Of a DNA stretch of 64,000 nucleotides, positions 32,766 to 41,601 are shown piece by piece. The notes beneath the pieces were generated by a model. It was not told where the DNA came from. It searched no databases and saw nothing but the letters and a program-made list of their open reading frames with translations. This stretch comes from Verrucomicrobia bacterium UBA1200 (GTDB lineage Bacteria > Verrucomicrobiota > Kiritimatiellia > RFP12 > UBA1067): NCBI GenBank assembly GCA_002309765.1, contig DBXY01000037.1, positions 51,440 to 115,439 of the forward strand, read 5' to 3'. A program made the translations under genes and the position numbers. Numbering within the stretch: position 1 is the first letter of the stretch; every line of letters starts with the position of its first letter.

Positions 32766-33968
32766 ATGGGAAAAAGCATCATGGCGGTTTTGGCGTTGTT
32801 GTCCGCGACCGCGCTTGCGGACATAAAAAACGGCACGGCGTTCCTGTTCGACAACGTACCGGAGGAGTTGACGGTCCAACGGCGACGGGGCGAACCGGTA
32901 CGTTTCTCGCTTGAGGAAAACCGGACCACCGGTTATAAATGGGACATCGAGTGGAACTCGGCGGAATGCGACGTTTCGCAGGATTTCCGCGGCGGCAAGA
33001 AGGGGGTGGACGGTGCGCCAGGATCTATCGACGTCACCGTGACAAGTAAAATTTACACCCCCGCCCGCGTTGAATTCCGCTACCGCAGACCATGGGAAAA
33101 GGACGTCGCCCCCGCAAAGACAATGCGGTTGATCGTTTACACCGTAGGCGAGGCGAAAGACCCGCTCTATCCCCCCACCCCGGTAAACCTGCTGCTAAAA
33201 AAAGAGTGCGAGCAGCGCGGCATCGTTATCACCGACTGGCATCTCCATATCCGCGGCGGCATGACGCCGGAAATGGCGTTCAACCGCGAAAAGGCTTTCT
33301 GCGTCCGCTCCTCGGCAATGGAGAACCACGGCCGGGAATGGGAGATTTACGATAACGAAAAGTTGCGGGCGTTCGCGGAGCGTTCCCGCGCGGTAAACCC
33401 CAAGATGCCGGTCGGCATCCAAGTCAACGACCGCGACTGGTTCACGCAGATCGATCCTGACACCCGCGCGAAATTCGACTACATCTTGGCGGATTCAATG
33501 ATCATGGGCACGCTTCCCTCCGGACGGGCAAACCGGCTCTGGATGGTGAAAGAGATAAACGACCCAGACAAATGGATGGATGAATACTTCGCGCACGTGA
33601 TGCGAATTCTTGACGAACCGATCTCCATCTACGCGAACGCCACCTACCTCCCCACCCCGATCGCCGACCAGTACGACCGGCTGTGGACGGAGAAACGCAT
33701 GAAAAGCGTCATCGCGAAAGCCGTTGAAAAAGGCATCGCGCTGGAAATTCAGGCCGAATCCCCGTTCCCCAGACCCGATTTCCTGAAACTGGCCAAAAAG
33801 ATGGGGGCAAAGTTCTCCTTCGGAACCAACAACTTCGACCCCGGCCCCAAGAATCTTTCGCGGTGGCTGGAAGCGATCACCTGGCTGGACTTGACACCGG
33901 ACGACATCTGGAGTCCGTCCGACCTTAAGACGAACTTTAAAGCGAAAGCATCAAGAGGTACGCGATGA
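32766..33968 (+). CDS. Secreted chagasin-like domain fused to a PHP-type domain
   Basis: 400 residues with signal peptide (1-18). Residues about 25-130 match the chagasin (MEROPS I42) fold by its three loops: NRTTGYKW (52-59, family NPTTGY.W), a Gly-rich loop near 77-86 and RRPWE (107-111, family RPW). Chagasins inhibit papain-family cysteine proteases. Residues 150-395 look like a PHP-type metal-dependent barrel: IVITDWHLHIRGG (153-165), MPVGIQVNDRDW and FSFGTNNF (350-357). The full metal set of PHP enzymes was not confirmed. ATG at 32766 is preferred over an upstream codon. It overlaps the next gene by ATGA. Confidence 0.65.
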   Translation: MGKSIMAVLALLSATALADIKNGTAFLFDNVPEELTVQRRRGEPVRFSLEENRTTGYKWDIEWNSAECDVSQDFRGGKKGVDGAPGSIDVTVTSKIYTPARVEFRYRRPWEKDVAPAKTMRLIVYTVGEAKDPLYPPTPVNLLLKKECEQRGIVITDWHLHIRGGMTPEMAFNREKAFCVRSSAMENHGREWEIYDNEKLRAFAERSRAVNPKMPVGIQVNDRDWFTQIDPDTRAKFDYILADSMIMGTLPSGRANRLWMVKEINDPDKWMDEYFAHVMRILDEPISIYANATYLPTPIADQYDRLWTEKRMKSVIAKAVEKGIALEIQAESPFPRPDFLKLAKKMGAKFSFGTNNFDPGPKNLSRWLEAITWLDLTPDDIWSPSDLKTNFKAKASRGTR

Positions 33969-35278
33969 AATATATTTTCTTGCTATTGTGTCTGTTCTCG
34001 CCCGTGCTGGCCCATTGCGCCCCCACAACCGCAACGGCGGACATTTCGCAAAGAGAAACGGTTTACCGCGCCGAACTGAAAAAAATCGTTGACGGTTACA
34101 ACGCCAAAGTCGCCGCGATGGCGGGCGACTATATTTTGGAACTGCGTAAGATTTCGGCGCGGATGAAAACCTCCGGCGACCAAGCTGGCGCGGCGGCGGT
34201 CAAAGCCGAAGCGGAACGCTACCTTAAAGCGTTAAAAGAGGAACCCGACCCCTTCGAGGCGGTGCCAGAGCTGACGGAAGACGCGCTGGTAGCGAAACCG
34301 GAAGGCTTGCGGCTGGCGCAGGACAACTATGTCGGGGAACGCACCGCCAGCGAGGTGCGGCGCAACGAAAGCATCGTGTCGCTTGCCAAAAAGTATTGCG
34401 ACGCACTCGCGCGATTGCAACAGCAGTATTCCGCCGCCGAGCGGGACGCGGACGCCGCCGCCGCAAAAAAGGCGTTGATCAAACTGCAGGTCGCCATGCA
34501 GGGCAAAGATTTCCCGGTGCGGACCATGAAAGAGGCGGGACTAACCTATATGGCGCAACCGCCGACGCCGGATCTGGCCAACCTCAAAGAGCGGGCGGCC
34601 CAACCGACCCCCGCCGTAAAAAGCCCTAACGCCGCCACCCTGCTCACCTCGCTCCCGGCCTCCGTGCAGGCGTTCCTGATCAAGCCGATGGAGTATGACA
34701 AAGAGTGGCCGCCCGAAGTGACCAAATGGCGTTTTGAAGGCCAAGGCAGCTATGCCCACGATTTCTCCCTCTACAACCAGCCGGGAATGCCGGCCGAACT
34801 CGGTATGTACGTGCAGAAGGACACCATGCGAGCCTATGTGCAGGGCACGGTCCAGTCTGCCACCCACCTCTTCCAAGGCAAGAACCTCCAATGGGTGGGA
34901 CGCGCTATGGCCTGGCGGCTCAACGACAGCCGCGACCTGGTTTGCCGGGTGGTTTTCAGAACCCGCCATCCAGCGCCCAACGCTTCGTCCGGACCCGCCG
35001 CCTGCGTGGCGGTTTACAGCGTCAACGAGCAAAACCGGCTGATCGCCTCGATGACCACGCCGATGGTTAACGGGGAAACCACGCTGTTTATGGCCAAACA
35101 CTACTCCTACAACCGCCTGAACATCAAGTGGGAGGGAACCAAAAACAAGCGCGGGTTCACCATCCCCGACCACACCCCGCTACGGGTGGCGGTAGGCGTG
35201 GTCGGCGGAAGCGAGGCCGGCCAAGAGATTGACGCCACCATCGAAATCCTGCCCAGCGGCCACCTTGAGGACAATTGA
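33965..35278 (+). CDS. Secreted protein with coiled-coil N-terminal half
   Basis: 437 residues with signal peptide (about 1-18, ending VLAHCA). Residues 30-75 and 130-175 are Ala/Lys/Glu/Arg-rich and likely form coiled coils (AELKKIVDGYNAKVAAM; CDALARLQQQYSAAERDADAAAAKKAL shortened: LQQQYSAAERDADAAAAKK). The C-terminal half, from about 235, appears to be a beta-sandwich with many aromatic residues. This layout recurs in exported proteins of planctomycete and verrucomicrobial relatives but has no assigned function. Coupled to the chagasin-PHP gene by ATGA and followed after 10 bases by lpxB. Confidence 0.6.
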   Translation: MKYIFLLLCLFSPVLAHCAPTTATADISQRETVYRAELKKIVDGYNAKVAAMAGDYILELRKISARMKTSGDQAGAAAVKAEAERYLKALKEEPDPFEAVPELTEDALVAKPEGLRLAQDNYVGERTASEVRRNESIVSLAKKYCDALARLQQQYSAAERDADAAAAKKALIKLQVAMQGKDFPVRTMKEAGLTYMAQPPTPDLANLKERAAQPTPAVKSPNAATLLTSLPASVQAFLIKPMEYDKEWPPEVTKWRFEGQGSYAHDFSLYNQPGMPAELGMYVQKDTMRAYVQGTVQSATHLFQGKNLQWVGRAMAWRLNDSRDLVCRVVFRTRHPAPNASSGPAACVAVYSVNEQNRLIASMTTPMVNGETTLFMAKHYSYNRLNIKWEGTKNKRGFTIPDHTPLRVAVGVVGGSEAGQEIDATIEILPSGHLEDN

Positions 35279-35288
35279 GGAAACCAGC

Positions 35289-36461
35289 ATGAGCCAAAAA
35301 CCGCTGAAAATTTTTATCTGCGCCGGCGAGCCTAGCGGCGATCTGCACGGGGCGGCGCTGATGCAATCCCTGCGCCGCAAAATAAATCGGCCCATCGCGT
35401 TCCGCGGTTTCGGCGGCGACCAAATGCGCGCCGCCGGGGCGGACCTGCTTTACCACACCGACCAAACCGCGCTGATCGGCATTACCCCGGTGCTTACCCA
35501 TCTGCCGTTCCTGCTCGGGATGATAAAGAACCTGAAGCGGGTGATGCTCGGCTGGAAACCGGATTTGGTGATTACCGTCGATTACCCGGAAATGAACCTG
35601 ATGCTGGCAAAGTTCGCGCACCGCAACCATATCCCGAATCTGCACTACATCTGTCCGCAAGTCTGGGCGTGGCGGCGCGGACGCATCCCCAAAATCGCGA
35701 AGATTTTGGATATGTTGCTCTGCATCCTGCCTTTCGAGCCGAAATGCTTCAGCGGCACCGCGCTCGACATCCGGTACACCGGGCACCCGCTGGTGGACCG
35801 CGCGGCCGAAACCCGCGCCGAACCGCCGCTGACGCTGCCGTGGCACGGCAAGACAAAAAAAATCGCGCTGCTGCCGGGTAGCCGCGTCAGCGAGGTCACC
35901 CGCATCCTGCCCAGAATGCTGACCGCCGCCGCCCTCACGGAAGAAAAACTGAACGGCGACTGCGCCTTTGTGATTCCGGCCGCCTCGGCGAAAATGAGAA
36001 AAATCGCACAAGAGATCATCGATCGCCAACCCCGCAAACCGAAAGTTTTAGAAATGGTGGACGGCAACGCCCGCCAAGTGCTGTTGCAGGCGGATGCCGC
36101 TGCCGTGGCGTCCGGCACCGCAACGCTGGAAGCGTGTCTGATGCGCTGCCCGACCGTGCTGGTTTACGCGGCGAGCTGGCTCACCTACCAAATCGGGAAA
36201 AACATCATTAAAGGGGTGAAATTTCTGGGGCTGGCCAACATCATCGCCGGACGTGAAATCATGCCGGAGCTGATTCAGGACGCCTACACCGCCGAAGCGC
36301 TCGCCGACCGGCTGACCGCATTCTCCGGCGACCCGGAAACCCGCGCCGCCACACTGGCCGGACTCGACATCGCGATCGCCAAGCTGGGCAACGGCGGCGC
36401 GTCCGACAACGCGGCGGAGGCGATTGTCGAGAAATTCTTCCCGGCCGATGTCACCCCTTAA
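35289..36461 (+). CDS. lpxB: Lipid-A-disaccharide synthase
   Basis: 390 residues from the ATG at 35289, the usual LpxB length; the frame is open 20 codons further upstream but the family N-terminus KIFICAGEPSGDLHGA starts here and GAGGAAA precedes it. LpxB (GT19) joins UDP-2,3-diacylglucosamine and lipid X to the lipid A disaccharide at the inner membrane. Conserved HYICPQVWAWRRGR (about 119-132), LPFEP, YTGHPLVD and LLPGSRVSEV motifs are present. It shows that the organism makes lipid A. Confidence 0.95.
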   Translation: MSQKPLKIFICAGEPSGDLHGAALMQSLRRKINRPIAFRGFGGDQMRAAGADLLYHTDQTALIGITPVLTHLPFLLGMIKNLKRVMLGWKPDLVITVDYPEMNLMLAKFAHRNHIPNLHYICPQVWAWRRGRIPKIAKILDMLLCILPFEPKCFSGTALDIRYTGHPLVDRAAETRAEPPLTLPWHGKTKKIALLPGSRVSEVTRILPRMLTAAALTEEKLNGDCAFVIPAASAKMRKIAQEIIDRQPRKPKVLEMVDGNARQVLLQADAAAVASGTATLEACLMRCPTVLVYAASWLTYQIGKNIIKGVKFLGLANIIAGREIMPELIQDAYTAEALADRLTAFSGDPETRAATLAGLDIAIAKLGNGGASDNAAEAIVEKFFPADVTP

Positions 36462-36471
36462 ACCGATTCGA

Positions 36472-37566
36472 TTATAAAGCGCCTTTGCGCCCCGTGAACG
36501 ACCGGATAAGGTCAATCTCGGTCTGATCGTAGGGCGTGAAATCGCCGTGATAAAAATCGTGCTGCCACACTCCGTTGTAGGGCAACTTCTCCGGCCGGTG
36601 ACCCCACGGCAGGTGAGTTTGCGTCTTGCCGTTCACTAGCCCCCACGCCACGCAACCGACATTGGCATCGGCGAACAGCTTTAGGCAATCCTTGACCGTT
36701 GAGTTTCTGGTGCGGTTCATCCACTCCGTGCATATCACCGGGCGGCCGTACGCAAGCATCTCCTTTATCCGGGCGGCGGTCGCGTCCGCGTTGGCGTAAC
36801 AGTGGAAGGTAACCACGTCACTATTCTCCAAAAGAATCGCGTTCAGCGCTTTATCCCCGTTAAAGATCCCGGAGGTTATGGGTTGCGAAGGGTTCACCTC
36901 GCGCGCCCACTTGAAAACCTTGCGCAAAAGCGGGAAGGAGCGTTGCCCCAGCCGGCTGTTCGTCGGCTCGTTGTACAAATCCCACAGGAAAATGCGCGGG
37001 TCATCGCGGAAGCGGCTCATCACCGCTTTAACGTACTTCTCCAACTTCACATGCTCGCGTTCGTCCACCACCATCGTGTGGCCCGGGGAAGGGCTCCACG
37101 CCCAAGCGTACCAACCGGGCAGCGGCTCCGGCTGGCGACCGATTGTCGGATCGGTGTTCACGCCAAACGCGCAGTCATCGAAAAAGATCGGCATCGCCCG
37201 CACCTTCGCGGCCTCGCACAACGCGAGAAACCGGTCAAGGGTGTTAAGGAACCATTCCGGATCGTCCTCATAGACTTTATACTGCATGACGAAACGGACG
37301 CAGTTCATGCCCAACCCCGTAAGCAGCTCAAACTCCTTGCGGATCACTTCCGGGGAAAAGCCGGTCTTGTCCCACATTTCGGTGTAGTTGATGGCGTTCG
37401 CGGGAATGTAGTTTACCCCGCACCACCACGGGTTCTTTTTCGCCCACGCTTCGGCGCGTTCCGCACTCCACCGCTCGCCTGCCGACTCCTCCGCAAACGC
37501 GGTGCCGAACGCCACCGCCACAGTCAACACCGCGCCAGCCAAGGCGCATTTCACCCAATTCGTCAT
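36472..37566 (-). CDS. Secreted GH5-like (clan GH-A) glycosidase
   Basis: 364 residues with signal peptide (1-25). The TIM barrel has the clan A landmarks: LGMNCVRF near 85-92, the general acid in WDLYNEPTN (Glu200) and the nucleophile in PVICTEWMN (Glu281), 81 residues apart. GH5 members cut beta-mannan, cellulose or related glucans; substrate is not evident here. The ATG at 37566 is preferred to one four codons upstream. Convergent with lpxB, 10 bases away. Confidence 0.75.
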   Translation of the reverse strand: MTNWVKCALAGAVLTVAVAFGTAFAEESAGERWSAERAEAWAKKNPWWCGVNYIPANAINYTEMWDKTGFSPEVIRKEFELLTGLGMNCVRFVMQYKVYEDDPEWFLNTLDRFLALCEAAKVRAMPIFFDDCAFGVNTDPTIGRQPEPLPGWYAWAWSPSPGHTMVVDEREHVKLEKYVKAVMSRFRDDPRIFLWDLYNEPTNSRLGQRSFPLLRKVFKWAREVNPSQPITSGIFNGDKALNAILLENSDVVTFHCYANADATAARIKEMLAYGRPVICTEWMNRTRNSTVKDCLKLFADANVGCVAWGLVNGKTQTHLPWGHRPEKLPYNGVWQHDFYHGDFTPYDQTEIDLIRSFTGRKGAL

Positions 37567-37589
37567 ACTACCACCCATTCACTTAACTT

Positions 37590-37746
37590 GCCGACCAACA
37601 GACTTCGGACTTCTGACATCAGACTTCAGGACTGAACTTAACCACCCCACTAATCCATTCTTCATTCCCAAACTCGTCACTCTTATCTCTTCATTTCCCT
37701 ATCCCATTCTTCATTCTTCTCTCTTCATTTTTCATTCATAATTTCC
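37590..37746. repeat. Degenerate intergenic repeats (GACTTC and TTCATTCTTC types)
   Basis: 37600-37634 repeats GACTTC/GGAC words (GACTTCGGACTTCTGACATC, then AGACTTCAGGACT). 37645-37755 repeats TTCATTCTTC, CTCTTCATTT and TTCCCTATTCCCTAA words. Similar words occur at 29385-29460, 32618-32665 and 39880-39900. Confidence 0.6.
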
Positions 37747-39600
37747 CTATTCCCTAACAACCAAATACCCCGCCGGCAGCACTTTCATGCGTGAACACCC
37801 GGCGGCATAAGAACGCTCTTCGACTTTAACGCCGAAGGTGTCGTAGGAAACCACGTTCGCGCGGGCGGGAAGCTCCACCAACAGCGATGTCGCGTCTGTC
37901 GCGTTCAGCACGTATACCGGTTTGTCGAGCGGGCCGGTCGCCACGGCGGTCTCCGCCGCGTAAACCCCGAAAATACGCTCCTCCGCGCTCTCCCCCTCGA
38001 TTAGCGGGTAAGCCAATTCGGGGTGATACGCGCGGAAACGCCCGCGCTGAAGCGCGGCGCAATGTTCCGCCCCGAAGCGGCTCCAGTGGGCGATCATGTC
38101 GGCATGGCGCCGGTCAAGCCCGGCGAGCTTCATCGAATACTGGACCGTGGAGAACATCACGCAAAGCACGTTTTTGGCCGCCGCCTCCGGACTCTCCGTG
38201 AGGTGCCATTCGAGCATGTCGGAATGGACCGCGGTCTTGCCCGAGGTAAGCCGCAGATTCACAATGCCGCGGCGGTTGCGCTGCATGTCCGCCGGACAGT
38301 CACCCACGCGCAACATATTTGCGGCGGTACGGATTGAAGGCCCGATATACGCTTGGCGGAACTCCACTAGCACATCGGGCTTGATGGCGGAAAGCCGCTT
38401 GTAAATATCGGATATCAGCCGCTCGGTGGCCACGGTCACGCTCTTTAAATCGCGCCCGGCAAACTTTTCCGCCACCGCCGGGTCGGTTCCGTCCACGACG
38501 ATGCTGTCGATGAAATCCAGTTTCACCCCGTCGATATCCCATTCTCGCAAAGCGCGCTCGTAGGTTGAAATCAGAAACTCCCGCACATCGGGGAAACGCG
38601 GGTCCAGGCAGTACGTATGCAGCGTTTTGTTGTGGTAGAGGTATTTTCCCTTGAACCGTTCGTAGTTCGCGCTCTTCTCCCCGACAAACGGGACCGAATA
38701 CCAAAGCATGTACTTCATCCCGAACGAGTGGACCTTGGCAACGTGGCTCTTGATGTCCGGGAAACGGTTTTTGCTCTCCACCCAATCGCCGCAATAGGCG
38801 TAACCGCGGTTGGTGTCGTCGGTTTGCCAGCCGTCATCAACGATAATCGTCTTCATGCCCATTTTTGAAGCAATCTCGCACTCGCGCTCGATCTCGCCCT
38901 GATGGACATCCTGATGAAAGCCGTACCATGTGGAGTAAAGCGGTGCAAACGCAGAATCCGGCACGGCGGCCGGAGCGCGGCCGGAGACGTCCGTCATCCA
39001 CTCCGCCGCCTCGGAAACGGCATCGCTCCAAAAAACGTCGCGCGGGTCGATGCGCAGTTTCGCGACGAGACGGGTGTGGGCCGAGACTTTGCTATCGTAG
39101 AAATGGAACGAGAAATAAAGGCGGTTGTCCTCTTCCCGGATACCGGCCTTGATCTGCAACGGCTCGGAGGTTTCCGATGCCGCGAAGGTCATGCGGTTGC
39201 GGCCGCCGGAACTGTAGCAGGCGTAGAGCGGCAGCCAGCGGCGAAAGTCGGTATTGCCCGCTCCCGGCAGGCTAGTCGGGTTCCAATACATCCCGAAACC
39301 GGAGCATTCAGACCAAGGGCGCCAAGCCGCGACCGTATCGCGCTTCGCGAAGTTGAAAGAGAGGTTAAACGCGGCAGGGAAATCCGGCTCATCCCGCGAC
39401 ATTTCAACCACCGCATATTCCACACCGGACGCATCAGCCTCGCGGTGAAAATCGACCTTCCAACCGTTGCGTTCGCGGCACATAAGTTTTATAGCGCCGA
39501 CGGAAAACCCCTCAAGCGTGACATCCGGGGCTTTTGCGTCGCCATAAAGGAAACCCGCCGCAAACAACATCGAAAGCAAAGAAAACTGTAAACCTCGCAT
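37747..39600 (-). CDS. Secreted GH36/GH27-type alpha-galactosidase-like enzyme
   Basis: 617 residues with signal peptide (about 1-22). An N-terminal beta domain (30-215) precedes a TIM barrel starting at YSTWYGFHQDVHQ (222-234). Landmarks of GH36/clan GH-D: IVDDGWQT (253-260), GMKYMLWYS, the nucleophile in GVKLDFID (Asp362) and the acid/base in RVGDCPAD (Asp434 or Asp438). A C-terminal beta-sandwich closes the protein. Alpha-galactosidase on plant galactosides is the most likely activity; other GH36 specificities are possible. Confidence 0.8.
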   Translation of the reverse strand: MRGLQFSLLSMLFAAGFLYGDAKAPDVTLEGFSVGAIKLMCRERNGWKVDFHREADASGVEYAVVEMSRDEPDFPAAFNLSFNFAKRDTVAAWRPWSECSGFGMYWNPTSLPGAGNTDFRRWLPLYACYSSGGRNRMTFAASETSEPLQIKAGIREEDNRLYFSFHFYDSKVSAHTRLVAKLRIDPRDVFWSDAVSEAAEWMTDVSGRAPAAVPDSAFAPLYSTWYGFHQDVHQGEIERECEIASKMGMKTIIVDDGWQTDDTNRGYAYCGDWVESKNRFPDIKSHVAKVHSFGMKYMLWYSVPFVGEKSANYERFKGKYLYHNKTLHTYCLDPRFPDVREFLISTYERALREWDIDGVKLDFIDSIVVDGTDPAVAEKFAGRDLKSVTVATERLISDIYKRLSAIKPDVLVEFRQAYIGPSIRTAANMLRVGDCPADMQRNRRGIVNLRLTSGKTAVHSDMLEWHLTESPEAAAKNVLCVMFSTVQYSMKLAGLDRRHADMIAHWSRFGAEHCAALQRGRFRAYHPELAYPLIEGESAEERIFGVYAAETAVATGPLDKPVYVLNATDATSLLVELPARANVVSYDTFGVKVEERSYAAGCSRMKVLPAGYLVVRE

Positions 39601-40013
39601 AACACTTGCCTATAAGTTGGATGGTTAGGTGGTTAGGTAGTTAGGTAGTTGGGTGGTTCCCTTACCCCTAAAAAACATCATTATGTTAACATTTTGCCAG
39701 CGCAGAGTCAATGTTCTGCCAGAGTTAAATTTTAACGGTTTGACCGTTTGACGGTTTATCACTATCGACTAACGACTAACCGCTAGCGACTAACGACTCA
39801 TCATTGCGCTCTTTGCGGCTAAAAAATTGGACCGATGGACAGTTGATTTAGTCATTAGTCAATCTAGTTGCCCAGTCATAGGACTTCAGACCTCGGACAT
39901 AAGGCATCCAGACTCTAGCGACTAACGACTCATCTCCAACTCGTAACTATGTTATCCTTGTATCTGGGAAATGGAAATGATATGATAACGGCCATTCTAA
40001 TAGAGGGCAAACC
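39601..40013. repeat. 413-base intergenic region filled with several short repeat families
   Basis: No gene is supported. 39615-39658 repeats GGTTAGGTGGTTAGGTAGTT words; 39735-39760 repeats GTTTGACCGTTTGACGG; 39763-39800 and 39913-39935 repeat CGACTAACGACTAACCGC words; 39880-39910 repeats GACTTCAGACCTCGGACAT words. The regulatory signals of eda must lie near the right end, where AGAGGGCAAACC precedes the start. Confidence 0.65.
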
Positions 40014-40688
40014 ATGGATTTGACTGAACTGTTGGAGCGAGCCGGGGTGGTCCCGGTGATTGTGATTAACGACGCGGCCAAGGCGGTACCGCTGGCGCGC
40101 GCTTTGGTGGCGGGCGGGTTGCCGGTATTGGAAGTGACCTTCCGCACTGCTGCCGCGGCGGCGGCAATCGCCGCCATCAGGGCAGAAGTCCCGGAGGCGA
40201 CCGTCGGCGCGGGTACCCTCTTGACACGGGAACAGGTATCCGCCGCGTATGAAGCCGGCGCGGCTTTTGGCGTGGCCCCCGGTTTTGATCGCGCCATCGT
40301 CAACTGCGCCCAGGCGGCAGGATTGCCGATGATACCCGGCATCGCCACCGCCTCTGAGCTTTCGCAAGCCCTTACCGCCGGTCTACGGATCGTGAAATTC
40401 TTCCCCGCCGAAGCCATCGGCGGCGTTAAAATGCTGAAAAACCTACTCGGTGCTTTCCGGTTTTCCGGCGTGAAATTCATGCCCACAGGCGGGATCAACC
40501 CCGACAACCTCCGCGATTATCTCTCCGTCCCCGAAGTGGCGGCATGCGGTGGCACCTGGATTGTCCCCGGCAATGCGCTGGACGCCAACGACTGGGACGC
40601 GATCTGCAAGCTGGCGGCAGCCGCCTCGCAAGCGGTGCGGGAAGTCCGACCTGACACGGCAGCAGCGGACAAAAACGCCGCCCGATAA
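40014..40688 (+). CDS. eda: KDPG/KHG aldolase
   Basis: 224 residues, matching 2-dehydro-3-deoxyphosphogluconate aldolase, which splits KDPG to pyruvate and glyceraldehyde 3-phosphate. The catalytic residues are visible: Glu40 in VLEVTFRT, the GAGT segment, Schiff-base Lys128 in RIVKFFPAE and the phosphate-binding MPTGGIN. In a polysaccharide degrader it would serve uronate or Entner-Doudoroff routes. Oddly, the first 39 residues lack the arginine often found before helix 2. Confidence 0.9.
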   Translation: MDLTELLERAGVVPVIVINDAAKAVPLARALVAGGLPVLEVTFRTAAAAAAIAAIRAEVPEATVGAGTLLTREQVSAAYEAGAAFGVAPGFDRAIVNCAQAAGLPMIPGIATASELSQALTAGLRIVKFFPAEAIGGVKMLKNLLGAFRFSGVKFMPTGGINPDNLRDYLSVPEVAACGGTWIVPGNALDANDWDAICKLAAAASQAVREVRPDTAAADKNAAR

Positions 40689-40693
40689 ATATT

Positions 40694-40718
40694 GCCGATT
40701 GACTTCCGGCTTTTTTTT
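40694..40718 (+). terminator. Weak terminator-like hairpin after eda
   Basis: GCCG (40694-40697) and CGGC (40707-40710) form a short stem followed directly by eight T. The stem is only four pairs, so termination would be partial at best. Confidence 0.35.
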
Positions 40719-40757
40719 CGTTAACTTATCAACGGTTTAACGGTTTCAAAGGGTTTT

Positions 40758-41588
40758 ATGATGAAGCGCGAAAATGAAATTGACGCAGAGTCGCGATACC
40801 GCGAGTTTCTGCCTGAATCGCGGCGGGTGGTGGTGAAAATCGGCACCCGGGTGATTGAGCAGAAGTCCGGCTGCCCCGACCTGCAATCGATCAAACGGCT
40901 GGTGAAACAGGTGGCGGAACTGCACCGACAGGGTTACGAGATTATGATGGTCTCCTCCGGCGCCATCGGCGCGGGCGTGGACGCATTGGGCATGAAAAAA
41001 CGCCCAACGCTAGTTCCGGACCTGCAAATGTGCGCGGCGGTCGGGCAGGCCCGGCTGATGGCCCAGTACGAGCAGCTTTTTTTGGAAGAGGGAATTATCA
41101 TCGGACAGGTGTTGCTGACCCACTCCGACTTCCTGCACCGACTGCGCTTCGCCAACGCCAAACGCACCATGGAGCACATGTTGCGGCATGGCGTTATCCC
41201 GATCATCAATGAGAACGATGTGGTGGCTGACGAGGAGGTAAAGGCATCGCTGTCACTGGGCGACAACGATTATCTGGCCGCGCTGCTCGTGAAACTGGTC
41301 CGCGCCGACTTGCTGGTGATACTATCGACGGTGGACGGGGTTCTGGACGCGGATGGCAAACGGGTGTCTTGCATCGAGAACATCAACCAAGCCTTCAAAC
41401 TGGTAAACCGCGACGCGGCTGACGGCGGGTTGTCGAAGGGCGGCATGGCATCCAAACTCCGCGCCGCCCAGATCGCGGTTAGATGCGGGTGCGTCACGGT
41501 CATCGCCGAGGGCCGGGCCAAAAACGTGCTCGCCGATGCCGTTGCCGGTCGGGATGTTGGAACCCTGATTTTAGGCAGCGCAATCTAA
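40758..41588 (+). CDS. proB: Glutamate 5-kinase, kinase domain only
   Basis: 276 residues. ProB phosphorylates glutamate in the first step of proline synthesis. Amino-acid-kinase motifs: VVVKIGTRVIE (about 24-34), SSGAIGAGVDALGM (57-70), PIINENDVVADEEV and the LSKGGMASKL segment near 233-242. Typical bacterial ProB has about 360-375 residues because of a C-terminal PUA domain; that domain is absent here and the frame ends cleanly, as in short ProB forms. thpR follows 13 bases on. Confidence 0.9.
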   Translation: MMKRENEIDAESRYREFLPESRRVVVKIGTRVIEQKSGCPDLQSIKRLVKQVAELHRQGYEIMMVSSGAIGAGVDALGMKKRPTLVPDLQMCAAVGQARLMAQYEQLFLEEGIIIGQVLLTHSDFLHRLRFANAKRTMEHMLRHGVIPIINENDVVADEEVKASLSLGDNDYLAALLVKLVRADLLVILSTVDGVLDADGKRVSCIENINQAFKLVNRDAADGGLSKGGMASKLRAAQIAVRCGCVTVIAEGRAKNVLADAVAGRDVGTLILGSAI

Positions 41589-41601
41589 ACGGAGACGCGG
41601 C

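Noticed and set aside
39735..39940. Repeats that could suggest a CRISPR array
   Set aside because: The units are 6-12 bases, imperfect and without regular unique spacers, and no cas gene is present.
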